From positions 1 to 9,271 of the forward strand of contig DCIF01000090.1 of the NCBI GenBank assembly GCA_002315795.1: 9,271 nucleotides of DNA, read 5' to 3'. The stretch is from Bacteroidales bacterium UBA1733. GTDB lineage: Bacteria; Bacteroidota; Bacteroidia; Bacteroidales; UBA3663. Below the pieces are notes generated by a model. It did not search any database. It was given only the letters and a program-made list of their open reading frames with translations, and had not been told where the DNA came from. This document shows positions 1 to 8,363 of the stretch, piece by piece; position 1 is the stretch's first letter, and every line of letters starts with the position of its first letter. A program made the translations under genes and the position numbers.

Positions 1-623
1 GAGATTTCGTAAACACTCAGGATCAGCTTTACGGTACTGTTAAGCATGACTCAAGTGATGGTCAGAAACTTGTTGGTGATTACAACGTCGTTGACTTTAA
101 CGGTGATGGCGTTATCGATGCTAACGATATTGCTCCTTATGGCTATACAGGTACTCCTGAAAACACCTACAATGCTACCATCGGTTACGAGTGGAAGGGC
201 TTTAGCTGCTTCGTTCAGTTCTATGGCGTTACAAACGTAACTCGTGACGTTAACCTTACATCATTCAATAGTGGTTTGAATACCGTATATGATCAGGGTT
301 CTTGGTGGGCAGAATCAGGCGCAAATGCAGATGTCGTAACTCCTCGTTTGAACACTACTCCAACTTATTATTATGGTACTCAGATGTTGTATGATGGTTC
401 ATATGTTCGTTTGAAGAACGTTGAGGTAGCTTACACCTGGAGCAATAAGTCTTGGATCAAGAAGATGGGCCTCAATAACCTGAAGCTCTTTGTCAGTGGT
501 AACAACCTCTGGATGTATACCAACATGCCTGATGACCGTGAGTCAAACGGTAACTATGGTAGTGGTAGCGGTGCTTATCCTACTGTTAAGCGTATCAACT
601 TCGGTCTGAAGTTCTCTCTTTAA
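1..623 (+). CDS. xusA: SusC-like TonB-dependent outer-membrane transporter, C-terminal fragment (XusA-like)
   Basis: This is the last 206 codons of a SusC/RagA-family TonB-dependent transporter; the reading frame is open from position 3 and the start lies before the window. The family forms 22-stranded outer-membrane barrels that import oligosaccharides delivered by a SusD lid. The fragment shows the acidic loop typical of SusC C-terminal thirds, with the residues DFNGDGVIDAND at 93-128, followed by alternating aromatic and hydrophobic barrel strands. Near the end come the DGSYVRLKNVEVAY segment and a KLFVSGNNLW strand, both usual in SusC. The last residues (GLKFSL) form a terminal beta strand, although the very last residue is Leu rather than the usual Phe. 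The SusD partner begins 35 bases downstream. That it is a SusC is nearly certain. The XusA name rests on gene order (two SusC/SusD pairs, a DUF1735 lipoprotein, a GH10-like protein) and not on sequence comparison. Confidence 0.93.
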   Translation, partial: DFVNTQDQLYGTVKHDSSDGQKLVGDYNVVDFNGDGVIDANDIAPYGYTGTPENTYNATIGYEWKGFSCFVQFYGVTNVTRDVNLTSFNSGLNTVYDQGSWWAESGANADVVTPRLNTTPTYYYGTQMLYDGSYVRLKNVEVAYTWSNKSWIKKMGLNNLKLFVSGNNLWMYTNMPDDRESNGNYGSGSGAYPTVKRINFGLKFSL

Positions 624-658
624 ATAAATAATGAACAGCAGACAAAAGAAAATACAAT

Positions 659-2650
659 ATGAAAAAGAATAAATTATTCAATATTGCTGCTATAGGCTTG
701 GCTTTTGGCTTGACACTGAGCACAGCAAGTTGTACCGACTATCTGGATAAGTCTCCAGACTCTGATGTCGATGCTACTGCAGCATTCAAGAACTATAAGA
801 ACTTCCAGGGATTTATCGAGGAAATCTACAAGTGTATTCCTGATAAGGAGAGCTGCTTCTGGTGTACCTCTTTCAACTGGGGTGAGGATGAGATCTTCAA
901 CGATGGTGATGGTAATTCACACTTCAGCATGCAGATGGACCTGGGTAACTACCGCAATTGGCAGTCCAATGCTCAGCACTATTTCGGAGGCTATGATGCT
1001 GATCCTACCAGTGATAATAAGTTTAATCATCGTATCTATGGTCACGCCTGGTACTGCATTCGTAAGTGTAACCTCGGTCTTGAGAACTTAGGCCTTCTGG
1101 TCAATGCTACCGATGAAGAAAAGAAAATCATTGAGGGCCAGCTTTATTTCTTCCGTGGCTGGTGGCACAATGAGATGATGCAGTATCTCGGTGGTCTGCC
1201 ATACCTTGAGAGTACGGTTGATGCAGGCGCAAAGATGGACGCTCCTCGTATGGGCTATCGCGAGTGCTTGCTGAAGGCTGCTGCTGACTTTGAGAAGGCT
1301 GCAAATCTTCTTCCAAAGGATTGGGATAAGACTACTATCGGTGGTGTTACTAAGGGTCATAACCAGGCGCGTGTAACCCGCACAGCTGCTCTTGGTTATG
1401 CTGCAAAGTGTTACTTGTGGGCAGCATCGCCTCTTACGGCCAACGATAAGGCTGCTATTGCACCTCAGCCAAGCAGTAATACCTATGCTTATGATAAGGA
1501 GATGGCTTCAAAGGCCGCATCCCTCTATAAGACTGCGCTTTCGGAAGTTGAAAGTGGACAGACTCCATACGCTCTCCATAAATTCGACTATAAGGATGTA
1601 TATACTCACACTGAGAATGCAACCAAGGACAACAACTTCCATGAGATCTTCTACACCAGCAGTCAGAACTGGTTGACACCTGGTGGTACAGAGTGTATTA
1701 TGCGTGGTCCGGATGTTGACGTGAACAAGTCAAACTGGAACTTTGCTAAGCTTTGGGGTTCAAAGGTTGACGGTCTGGTAGCTCATGATAAGATCATTCA
1801 CCAGCCAACCGCTAACTATATCAACTATGCATACGGCATGAAGAATGGCAAGCCTGCTTATGTGGTTGAGAACGGAGAACTGAAAGTCAACACAGCGTCA
1901 GGTTTCGATCCTACCCATCCTTTCAAGGACCGTGATCCACGTTTCTATCACGATATCGTATTCGATGGCGAGCGTCTTGTTGAGACTACTATCAAGGACG
2001 ATAAAGCTGAGCGCCAGCAGCAGTATATGGCATCTTATACCGGTGGCTACCTCCGTCAGGATGACAAGGTAGGTGCCCGTACAGGTTACTTCTGCCAGAA
2101 ACTGGTCGGTAAGCAGGCTAACAAGTTCGATGAACTCTATGAATGGAAGTTCGCTCTTCAGTGTTATCTCCCTTACATGCGTTTGGGTGAGCTCTATATC
2201 AGCTATGCTGAGGCTGCAGCTGCCTCTGGCAACGATGCAGAGGCTGTGAAGGCAGTCAATGTACTCCGTGCACGTGTGGGTGCAGATCCAACTCCATATT
2301 CAAGTGGTAATGAATTGATGGAAGCTATCCGTCGTGAGCGTGCCTGTGAGTTGGCTTTCGAGGGTTTCCGTTGGAACGACCTTCAGCGCTGGTGCCTCCT
2401 GGACAAGAAACCATATACTACTAAGATGTCTCAGGAACTTGTTCGTAAGATGGGTGATGAGACTCTTGCCGGTGATATTGTAGTTGAGAACGCATGGTAT
2501 CGTGAAAACGATCCTGCAGAGGCTGAGGTTTCTAACTTCACCATGAAGGAGATTCGTCCACGTAACCTGAGCACAAAGCACTACTGGTTCCCTTGGCCTG
2601 ATAGTGAGGTATATATCTATGATGCCTTCTCACAGAATCCAGGTTGGTAA
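659..2650 (+). CDS. xusB: SusD/RagB-like surface lipoprotein, glycan capture (XusB-like)
   Basis: This is a 663-residue SusD-family lipoprotein, expected on the outer face of the outer membrane, where it binds oligosaccharides and closes over the SusC pore. The N-terminus has a KKNK basic head, a hydrophobic segment and a signal-peptidase-II site ending at Cys25; TDYLD follows, a typical start of mature SusD. TPR-like helical parts are visible, for example FFRGWWHNEMMQYLGGLPYL around residues 164-183. The C-terminal SusD signature RRERACELAFEGFRWNDLQRW-type block spans 558-578, and the protein ends in QNPGW. The chosen ATG gives the correct signal peptide and follows an A-rich leader (acaaaagaaaatacaat) with no clear Shine-Dalgarno, as is common in Bacteroidota. 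It is at the long end for the family. Residues 59-137 are rich in Trp and contain five cysteines (59, 66, 69, 133, 137), which is uncommon. The family call is firm; xylan specificity is inferred from context. Confidence 0.95.
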   Translation: MKKNKLFNIAAIGLAFGLTLSTASCTDYLDKSPDSDVDATAAFKNYKNFQGFIEEIYKCIPDKESCFWCTSFNWGEDEIFNDGDGNSHFSMQMDLGNYRNWQSNAQHYFGGYDADPTSDNKFNHRIYGHAWYCIRKCNLGLENLGLLVNATDEEKKIIEGQLYFFRGWWHNEMMQYLGGLPYLESTVDAGAKMDAPRMGYRECLLKAAADFEKAANLLPKDWDKTTIGGVTKGHNQARVTRTAALGYAAKCYLWAASPLTANDKAAIAPQPSSNTYAYDKEMASKAASLYKTALSEVESGQTPYALHKFDYKDVYTHTENATKDNNFHEIFYTSSQNWLTPGGTECIMRGPDVDVNKSNWNFAKLWGSKVDGLVAHDKIIHQPTANYINYAYGMKNGKPAYVVENGELKVNTASGFDPTHPFKDRDPRFYHDIVFDGERLVETTIKDDKAERQQQYMASYTGGYLRQDDKVGARTGYFCQKLVGKQANKFDELYEWKFALQCYLPYMRLGELYISYAEAAAASGNDAEAVKAVNVLRARVGADPTPYSSGNELMEAIRRERACELAFEGFRWNDLQRWCLLDKKPYTTKMSQELVRKMGDETLAGDIVVENAWYRENDPAEAEVSNFTMKEIRPRNLSTKHYWFPWPDSEVYIYDAFSQNPGW

Positions 2651-2694
2651 TTTAGAGTTATCAAAGTTAAACTCAAACAACGTATATTAATATA

Positions 2695-5517
2695 ATGAAT
2701 ACACAATATTTCAAATATATGCTGCTTCCGCTGGCTCTCGCACCTGTGACTATGTCTGCACAGGAAGAGGCAGAGGCTGAGAAGGTCAATGTTGCCTTCC
2801 GTAGCGTTGCAGCCGAAGATTTGTTGACCGGTGTATCTGTTCTTGACTACGAAGATATCAATGCTAAGAACAACAGCACCAGCCTGAGCGATCTTCAGGG
2901 CTATGTGAGCGGCTTTAACGGAGCTTCTCTTTGGGGCCAGACTGATTTCCTCGTTCTCGTGGATGGAGTACCTCGTGATATCAGTAATGTAAAGCCTGAT
3001 GAGGTGGCACAGATCACCTTCATGAAAGGTGCTAATGCCGTCGTCCTCTATGGTAGCCGTGCAGCCAAGGGTTGTATCCTTGTAACTACCAAGCGTGGTA
3101 ATGATAAGGATCTTCAGATCAATGTCAGTGCCAACACTGGCTGGAATGTAATGAAGTCAACTCCTGCTTACCTCGGTTCTGCCGAGTACATGACTCTTTA
3201 TAATGAGGCTTTGCGTAACGATGGTTTGTCTGCCAAGTATTCTGACGAGCAGATTTATCAGTCATACGCAGGTAACAATCCTTATCGCTATCCAAATATC
3301 GATATGTACTCAAGCGATTACCTCAAGAAGTCATATAATCGCAGTGAGGTTGTAGCCGAATTCCGCGGAGGTGCCAAGCGTACCAACTACTATACGAACA
3401 TCGGTTACCAGCGCCAGGGAGATTATATCAATTTCGGTGAGGCTAAGAATAACTATACCGACCGCTTGAATGTGCGTGGTAACGTGGATATGCAGATGTC
3501 TGACTGGATTACTGCATTCGCTAATGCCAATGCAACATTCTATAGCTCTCGTGGTACTGTTGGTGCCAACTATTGGGAGGCTGCTTCAACCATCCGTCCA
3601 AATCGTCTGGTTCCATTCATCCCAGCAAGCTATCTTGATACCAATAACCCAACCGTCATGAATATGACAGACGGTATGCGTTTATGGGAAGGTGATACAT
3701 TCTTTGGTATTCCTGAAGATGCCACTGATGCTGAGCGTACCAGCGCTATTCAGGATATCTATGCTGCTGGCAAGAGCAAGTATAACAGCCGTCACTTTGA
3801 GTTCTCGATGGGTGTTAATCTCGATTTGAATAAGGTACTTGAGGGTCTTACCTTCTCTACCATGTTTGCTACTGATTATGCTACCCAGTACACCACCAGT
3901 TTCAATAACGATTATGCTACCTATCAGCCAACCTGGTCAAACTATGCAGGCAAGGACCTCATTGTTGACCTGAATAACAATTCAAAGGTTGATAAGAAGA
4001 CAGGTTCACAGAGTGTAAGCAATTCTGCTTATACCCAGGTGCTCCAGTTCAATGCTCATTTCGATTACAACCGCACTTTCAACGAGGTTCACAATGTGAA
4101 CGCCATCTTGTTGGCAAATGGTTATCAGCTTTCTAATTCTGGTGAGTATCATCGTACCAGCAATGCAAACCTTGGTCTGCAGGCAAGTTACAATTATGCT
4201 CATAAGTATTATGCAGAGATTGGCACAGGCTTGGTTTATTCGGCTAAGTTGGAAAGCGGCAAACGCGCTGGAGTATCAACTGCTGTGACTTTAGGCTGGA
4301 ACCTTGCTAAGGAGAACTTCCTTGAGGGTTCAATCTTCGATGATTTGATGCTTAGCACCAGTTATTCTGTATTGAAACAGGATATGGACATTGATGGTTT
4401 TTATGTCTGGTCAGGTAATTATAGCAATACTGATTATTATTTTGGTTGGAACTCTGGTTCACTCCAGTCAACGGTATCAAAGGGTGTTTATAACCCAGAT
4501 CTTTCGTACATCAACCGTAAGGAGTGGAATGCATCTGTTCGCGCCTCTCTCTTAGAGAAGAGCCTCAATGTACAGGCAAGCGTATTCAACACTCTCACCG
4601 AGGGTCTTATCTACGCTCCATCAAGCCAGTATCCAAGCTACTTTAGCCCTAACTGGCCATCAGCATCTACTTTGGTTCCACAGATCAACTACAACAACAA
4701 CAAGCACTATGGTTTTGATGTAGCTATCAACTACAAGAAGGATTTGACCAATGATTTCTCTTTGGCAGTTGGTGCAACCATGACCTATTATAATACTGAG
4801 GCTTCAAAGCGTGATGATGGTCAATATACTGAGAGCTATCAGCACCGTCAGGGCACTGCTCTTGATGCCCTCTGGGGACTTGAGGCTATAGGTCTCTTCA
4901 AGGATAAGGCTGCTGTGGAGGCAGCTCCAACTCAGAAGTTCGGTGCTTATGGTGCTGGCGATATCCAGTACAAGGATCAGAATAACGACGGTGTGATCGA
5001 TGATCTTGATGTCGTAGATCTTGGTCGTGGCGGCTGGTATGGTGCTCCTTTGACCCTTGGTCTGAACCTTACTGCTAAGTATAAGGGCTTGAGTCTCTTC
5101 GTCCTTGCAACTGGTGGTTTCGGAGGCAATGCATTCCATAACAATAGCTACTATTGGCTGAAGGGTGATTCAAAATACAGTGTTATTGCTCGTGACCGCG
5201 CCATCGTAGAAAATGATGCAGTGAAGAATTACGACTCAGCTGCTTACCCACGTCTTACCACAACCAGTGGTGATAACAACTTCCGTAACTCTTCTTACTG
5301 GATGTACAGCACTGACCGTTTCAATATTGCAAAGGTACAGTTGACCTACGATCTGCCAGAGAACCTTTTCGACGGCAAGGTAGTAAAGGGAGTTTCTGTA
5401 TTTGTTAATGGTGCTAATCTCTTGACTATTGCTAAGGAGCGTGAGACTCTTGAGTTGAACGTTGGTTCTGCTCCACAGAGCCGCTTCTTCCAGGCAGGTG
5501 CAAGTGTTAAGTTCTAA
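2695..5517 (+). CDS. xusC: SusC-like TonB-dependent transporter lacking the N-terminal regulatory-like domain (XusC-like)
   Basis: This 940-residue SusC/RagA-family transporter is the importer partner of the SusD encoded 24 bases downstream. The signal peptide is a short hydrophobic stretch with likely cleavage after MSA (Ala22/Gln23). Most SusC proteins then carry a carboxypeptidase-D-like beta-sandwich of about 80 residues. Here it is absent: an acidic EEAEAE stretch leads straight into a TonB-box-like VNVAF (31-35) and the plug. The plug retains LVDGVP (88-93) and the signature YGSRAAKGCILVTTKRG (119-135). It appears about 15 to 25 residues shorter than usual, and the region that normally holds the IRIRG strand is not recognisable. 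The acidic QNNDGVIDDLD loop sits at 762-772 and the protein ends in Phe, as outer-membrane barrels do. Its start is the only Met placed correctly before the hydrophobic segment. The family is certain; the xylan role comes from the neighbourhood. Confidence 0.94.
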   Translation: MNTQYFKYMLLPLALAPVTMSAQEEAEAEKVNVAFRSVAAEDLLTGVSVLDYEDINAKNNSTSLSDLQGYVSGFNGASLWGQTDFLVLVDGVPRDISNVKPDEVAQITFMKGANAVVLYGSRAAKGCILVTTKRGNDKDLQINVSANTGWNVMKSTPAYLGSAEYMTLYNEALRNDGLSAKYSDEQIYQSYAGNNPYRYPNIDMYSSDYLKKSYNRSEVVAEFRGGAKRTNYYTNIGYQRQGDYINFGEAKNNYTDRLNVRGNVDMQMSDWITAFANANATFYSSRGTVGANYWEAASTIRPNRLVPFIPASYLDTNNPTVMNMTDGMRLWEGDTFFGIPEDATDAERTSAIQDIYAAGKSKYNSRHFEFSMGVNLDLNKVLEGLTFSTMFATDYATQYTTSFNNDYATYQPTWSNYAGKDLIVDLNNNSKVDKKTGSQSVSNSAYTQVLQFNAHFDYNRTFNEVHNVNAILLANGYQLSNSGEYHRTSNANLGLQASYNYAHKYYAEIGTGLVYSAKLESGKRAGVSTAVTLGWNLAKENFLEGSIFDDLMLSTSYSVLKQDMDIDGFYVWSGNYSNTDYYFGWNSGSLQSTVSKGVYNPDLSYINRKEWNASVRASLLEKSLNVQASVFNTLTEGLIYAPSSQYPSYFSPNWPSASTLVPQINYNNNKHYGFDVAINYKKDLTNDFSLAVGATMTYYNTEASKRDDGQYTESYQHRQGTALDALWGLEAIGLFKDKAAVEAAPTQKFGAYGAGDIQYKDQNNDGVIDDLDVVDLGRGGWYGAPLTLGLNLTAKYKGLSLFVLATGGFGGNAFHNNSYYWLKGDSKYSVIARDRAIVENDAVKNYDSAAYPRLTTTSGDNNFRNSSYWMYSTDRFNIAKVQLTYDLPENLFDGKVVKGVSVFVNGANLLTIAKERETLELNVGSAPQSRFFQAGASVKF

Positions 5518-5541
5518 CCAATACCAAACAGTCAAACAAAA

Positions 5542-7311
5542 ATGAAAACTATGAATTATATCAATAAGGTTTCAGCCCTTGCTTTGGTATCAACGTTGGC
5601 ATTCTCAAGCTGCGATGACTTGTTCGAGCCTGCTAAGGAGAATATCCACGACCTTGATTACATGAGCACCGATGCCAACTTCGCTTCGGGTGTCCTGGGC
5701 AATGCATATCGTTTGATGCCATACTCAAGCACTCCATCGACTGACTTGGCAACCGACGATGCTGTAACCAATGATCTTTCGAGCAGCTATCTGAAGATGG
5801 CTACGGGTAACTGGACCTCAAAGATGGATCCAACCAGCCAGTGGAAAGATCGTTTCAATGCAATCGAGTATATTAACGCTTTCTTGGAGCGAGTAGATAA
5901 CGTTCACTATGCTGAGGACGAGAATCGTCAGATCCTCTTCAACCACCTCTTTAAGGGTGATGCATACGGTATGCGTGCCATTCAGCTGTTCTTCGTGCTT
6001 CGTGCTCATGCCGGCATTGCTGACGGAGAGATGCTTGGTGTGCCAGTATTTACTGAGTTCCTCGATGCTTCTGCTAATACCAATCTTCCTCGAAATACCG
6101 TCAAGGAGTGTGTCGCTCAGATCATGAACGACATCAATGAGGCAATGAAGTATCTTCCAACCGAGTACAAGAACATTACGAGCTTTGATGAACTCAATGC
6201 TAATGACAAGCAATTGATTAATGGAACAACAGCCGATCCATCAGATTATACTGCTGCTTATGGTAGCCACCAGATGGGTAAGGTTAATGTTTCAATCCTC
6301 AAGGCTTTCCGTGCACAGGTTGCTCTTTGGGCTGCTAGTCCTGCTTTCGCACAGTATTCTGGTATCACGATGCAGCAGGCTGCAGAATATGCAGCTGAGG
6401 TAATCGGTACAAAGGACGTCGTTGCTGATGGTTTGAACTACTGGATGCTTGAAGCAACATCTCTTGAGAGTGGACAAAATGGTCCGGAGTCTATCTGGCA
6501 GACGAATGCAGAGGAAAGACTTTCTCACGAGGAAGACAACTTCCCTCCATCTGTAGATGGTAAGGCTCTTTGCAACCCAACTCAGAATCTGGTTGATGCT
6601 TTCTATACTACTGACGGCTTCCCTATCAGCGATGCACGTTCATGCTACCAGAAGAATGATCCATACGCTAATCGTGATGCTCGTTTTGCAGCTTATATTG
6701 TTAAGAATGGTGACAAGATGGGTGGTAAGATTATCAACACCAGTGTGGATGATGCAAATAACATCAGTGGTTTGAATCATACCTCTGGCAAGTCAACCCG
6801 CACGGGCTACTACCTGAAGAAGGGCCTTCATCCAGATGTAAACATTACTGAGGGAACCAAGCAGAAGACCTATGATGTTCGTATTCGCTGGACTGAACTT
6901 TTCCTTGCATACGCAGAGGCTGCTAATGAGGCTGTCGGTCCGGATGCTAAGGTCGGTCAATGTAACAAGTCTGCAAAGGATGTGATTCGTCAGCTTCGCC
7001 AGCGTGCTGGTATCTGTGTAGGTACAGACGATCAGTATCTCAACGAGTGTGCTACAAGCAAGGAGAAAATGCGTGAGCTGATCCGCAACGAGCGCCGTCT
7101 GGAGCTCTGCTTTGAGAACCATCGTTTCTACGATCTTCGTCGCTGGCAGGCTAATCTCAACGAGATGGCAACTGGCATGATGATCCAGAATGGTACATAT
7201 ACCAAGAAAGATGTTGAAAAGCGTGCTTATGAGTCTTACATGAACTATGGTCCTATTCCATATACTGAGATCGTAAAGTTCGATGCTTTGAAGCAGAATC
7301 AGGGTTGGTAA
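5542..7311 (+). CDS. xusD: SusD/RagB-like surface lipoprotein (XusD-like)
   Basis: This second SusD-family lipoprotein, 589 residues, is presumed to cap the transporter encoded just upstream (gap 24 bases). The signal peptide runs to a lipobox FSSC with the lipidated Cys24. DDLFE follows, and acidic residues straight after the cysteine are typical of surface-exported Bacteroidota lipoproteins. The N-terminal SusD half contains the helical segment GDAYGMRAIQLFFVLRAHAG (139-158) and GVPVFTE (166-172). The C-terminal signature IRNERRLELCFENHRFYDLRRW-type block is at 514-535, and the protein ends in QNQGW, close to the QNPGW end of the first SusD. The two SusD proteins are clearly divergent in length and sequence outside these motifs, so the pairs are probably not a recent duplication. 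Two starts are possible, 5542 and 5551, three codons apart; 5542 is preferred because it directly follows the A-rich leader, but both give a working signal peptide. Confidence 0.95.
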   Translation: MKTMNYINKVSALALVSTLAFSSCDDLFEPAKENIHDLDYMSTDANFASGVLGNAYRLMPYSSTPSTDLATDDAVTNDLSSSYLKMATGNWTSKMDPTSQWKDRFNAIEYINAFLERVDNVHYAEDENRQILFNHLFKGDAYGMRAIQLFFVLRAHAGIADGEMLGVPVFTEFLDASANTNLPRNTVKECVAQIMNDINEAMKYLPTEYKNITSFDELNANDKQLINGTTADPSDYTAAYGSHQMGKVNVSILKAFRAQVALWAASPAFAQYSGITMQQAAEYAAEVIGTKDVVADGLNYWMLEATSLESGQNGPESIWQTNAEERLSHEEDNFPPSVDGKALCNPTQNLVDAFYTTDGFPISDARSCYQKNDPYANRDARFAAYIVKNGDKMGGKIINTSVDDANNISGLNHTSGKSTRTGYYLKKGLHPDVNITEGTKQKTYDVRIRWTELFLAYAEAANEAVGPDAKVGQCNKSAKDVIRQLRQRAGICVGTDDQYLNECATSKEKMRELIRNERRLELCFENHRFYDLRRWQANLNEMATGMMIQNGTYTKKDVEKRAYESYMNYGPIPYTEIVKFDALKQNQGW

Positions 7312-7324
7312 TCCCTTAACAAAT

Positions 7325-7339
7325 AATTAAGCATTAATT
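7325..7339. repeat. Short AT-only inverted repeat before the DUF1735 gene
   Basis: AATTAA at 7325-7330 and TTAATT at 7334-7339 are separated by GCA; flanking T7324 and A7340 extend each arm to seven bases. The repeat ends three bases before the ATG of the DUF1735 lipoprotein gene. The stem has only A-T pairs, so it would be weak. It is not followed by a T-run and is not a terminator. It may merely reflect the AT-rich leader. Confidence 0.3.
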
Positions 7340-7342
7340 AAC

Positions 7343-8341
7343 ATGAAGAAATATATTTTTCCAGTTCTTGCTTTTGCAGCTCTGTCATTGACCAGTTGTG
7401 AGAACGATGAAAAGACCTTCGATGATTACCAGGGTGGTACTTCGGTTTATTTCCCATACCAGTACCCTGTTCGTACCGTCATGCTTGGCACTTCCATCAA
7501 CGACAACCTTGACAACAGCCTTGACAATGCGCATAAGATCAAGATCTATGCTGCTCAGGGTGGAGCTTACAAGACCCAGAGCATCAACTTGAATATTGCA
7601 GTTGACAATACTCTCTGCAATAATCTCTACTATGAGAGTGGCGAGGCAGTTCAGGCAATGCCAGATTCATACTATAAGTTAACTTCTACCACCATTAGCG
7701 CTTGGGACAATTATATGGGTGGTGTGGAGGTTGAGTTGACCGATGCATTCTTTGCAGATCCAAAGTCAACCACCACTACCTATGTCATTCCTGTAGTGAT
7801 CAAGAGCCAGACGGGTGCTGATCACATCATCGAGGGTTCTTATGAGGGTAAGGAAGAAGGTGCTGCTGCTCCTGCACGTACCAATGCTGATGCCTGGTCT
7901 GTTGCTCCTATGGACTATACTCTCTACTGTGTTCGCTATGTCAACCCTTGGGAGGCATATTACCTTGTAGAAGGTACTGGAGACATTCTTGGCGCTGAGA
8001 TTGTTCAGGTTACAACTAAGTCTCTTACCGAGTGCAACTATACCGTTCTTTTAAGTGACGGTAAGAAGATTAACACTATGGTCGATGGCGCTACTTCTGT
8101 CAATCTGACTCTTAAGTTTGATGGTAGCAACAACTGTACCGTATTTGATGGCGCTACACAGATTGGTACAGGTAGCTATGCCTCTAAGGCAAAGGAGGTT
8201 GCTCCAAACGTTCCAAAGCGTGATGTCCTCTCGCTCAGCTACAACGTCAATGGTGTATCAGTTACTGAGAATCTCGTAATGCAGCGTCGCGGTGACTTCG
8301 CAGGCACTGTTGTAGAGTATGCTCCTGTTTACAAACAATAA
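7343..8341 (+). CDS. xusE: DUF1735 (BT_3987-like) surface lipoprotein (XusE-like)
   Basis: This 332-residue lipoprotein sits in the SusE position, after the second SusD. The signal peptide ends in LTSC with the lipidated Cys19, followed by ENDE. Residues about 34-160 look like the DUF1735 / BT_3987 N-terminal domain, shown by SVYFPYQYPVRTVMLG (35-50), SLDNAHKIKIYAAQGGAY (59-76), the Asp-Asn-Thr-Leu-Cys-Asn-Asn-Leu stretch (88-95), MPDSYYKL (106-113) and LTDAFFADP (132-140). A Gly/Ala-rich linker (about 166-185) leads to a C-terminal beta-rich half that opens with an NPWEAYYLVEG segment (201-211). That layout resembles the lipocalin-like or DUF5627-type ends of related proteins. DUF1735 proteins in Sus-like loci are thought to be surface glycan-binding proteins, and the orthologous position in xylan loci is called xusE. 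No catalytic motif is seen. The domain call is strong for the N-terminal half and tentative for the C-terminal half; the ligand is inferred from context. Confidence 0.85.
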   Translation: MKKYIFPVLAFAALSLTSCENDEKTFDDYQGGTSVYFPYQYPVRTVMLGTSINDNLDNSLDNAHKIKIYAAQGGAYKTQSINLNIAVDNTLCNNLYYESGEAVQAMPDSYYKLTSTTISAWDNYMGGVEVELTDAFFADPKSTTTTYVIPVVIKSQTGADHIIEGSYEGKEEGAAAPARTNADAWSVAPMDYTLYCVRYVNPWEAYYLVEGTGDILGAEIVQVTTKSLTECNYTVLLSDGKKINTMVDGATSVNLTLKFDGSNNCTVFDGATQIGTGSYASKAKEVAPNVPKRDVLSLSYNVNGVSVTENLVMQRRGDFAGTVVEYAPVYKQ

Positions 8342-8363
8342 TCTTTGATAATCTATCACTATT

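Noticed and set aside
46..240. 64-codon open frame overlapping the SusC fragment
   Set aside because: It lies out of frame inside the SusC-like coding sequence, whose own frame is open from position 3 and carries the family motifs.
631..672. 13-codon mini-frame overlapping the start of the first SusD gene, a possible leader peptide
   Set aside because: It is short and low in complexity, has no attenuator-like hairpin, and sits in an A-rich leader where such frames occur by chance.
2651..2694. Possible internal promoter in the longest gap
   Set aside because: No TAnnTTTG -7 element with a TTTG at -33 is seen; the gap is simply AT-rich.
5818..6213. 131-codon antisense open frame, the longest on the - strand
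   Set aside because: It lies fully inside the SusD-like gene; its translation shows no domain or signal peptide, and such frames arise easily opposite strongly codon-biased genes. The other antisense frames are rejected for the same reason.
8342..8363. TTTG at the start of the gap before the GH10-like gene as a -33 element
   Set aside because: No matching TAnnTTTG follows at the proper distance, and the gap is too short for a separate promoter and leader.
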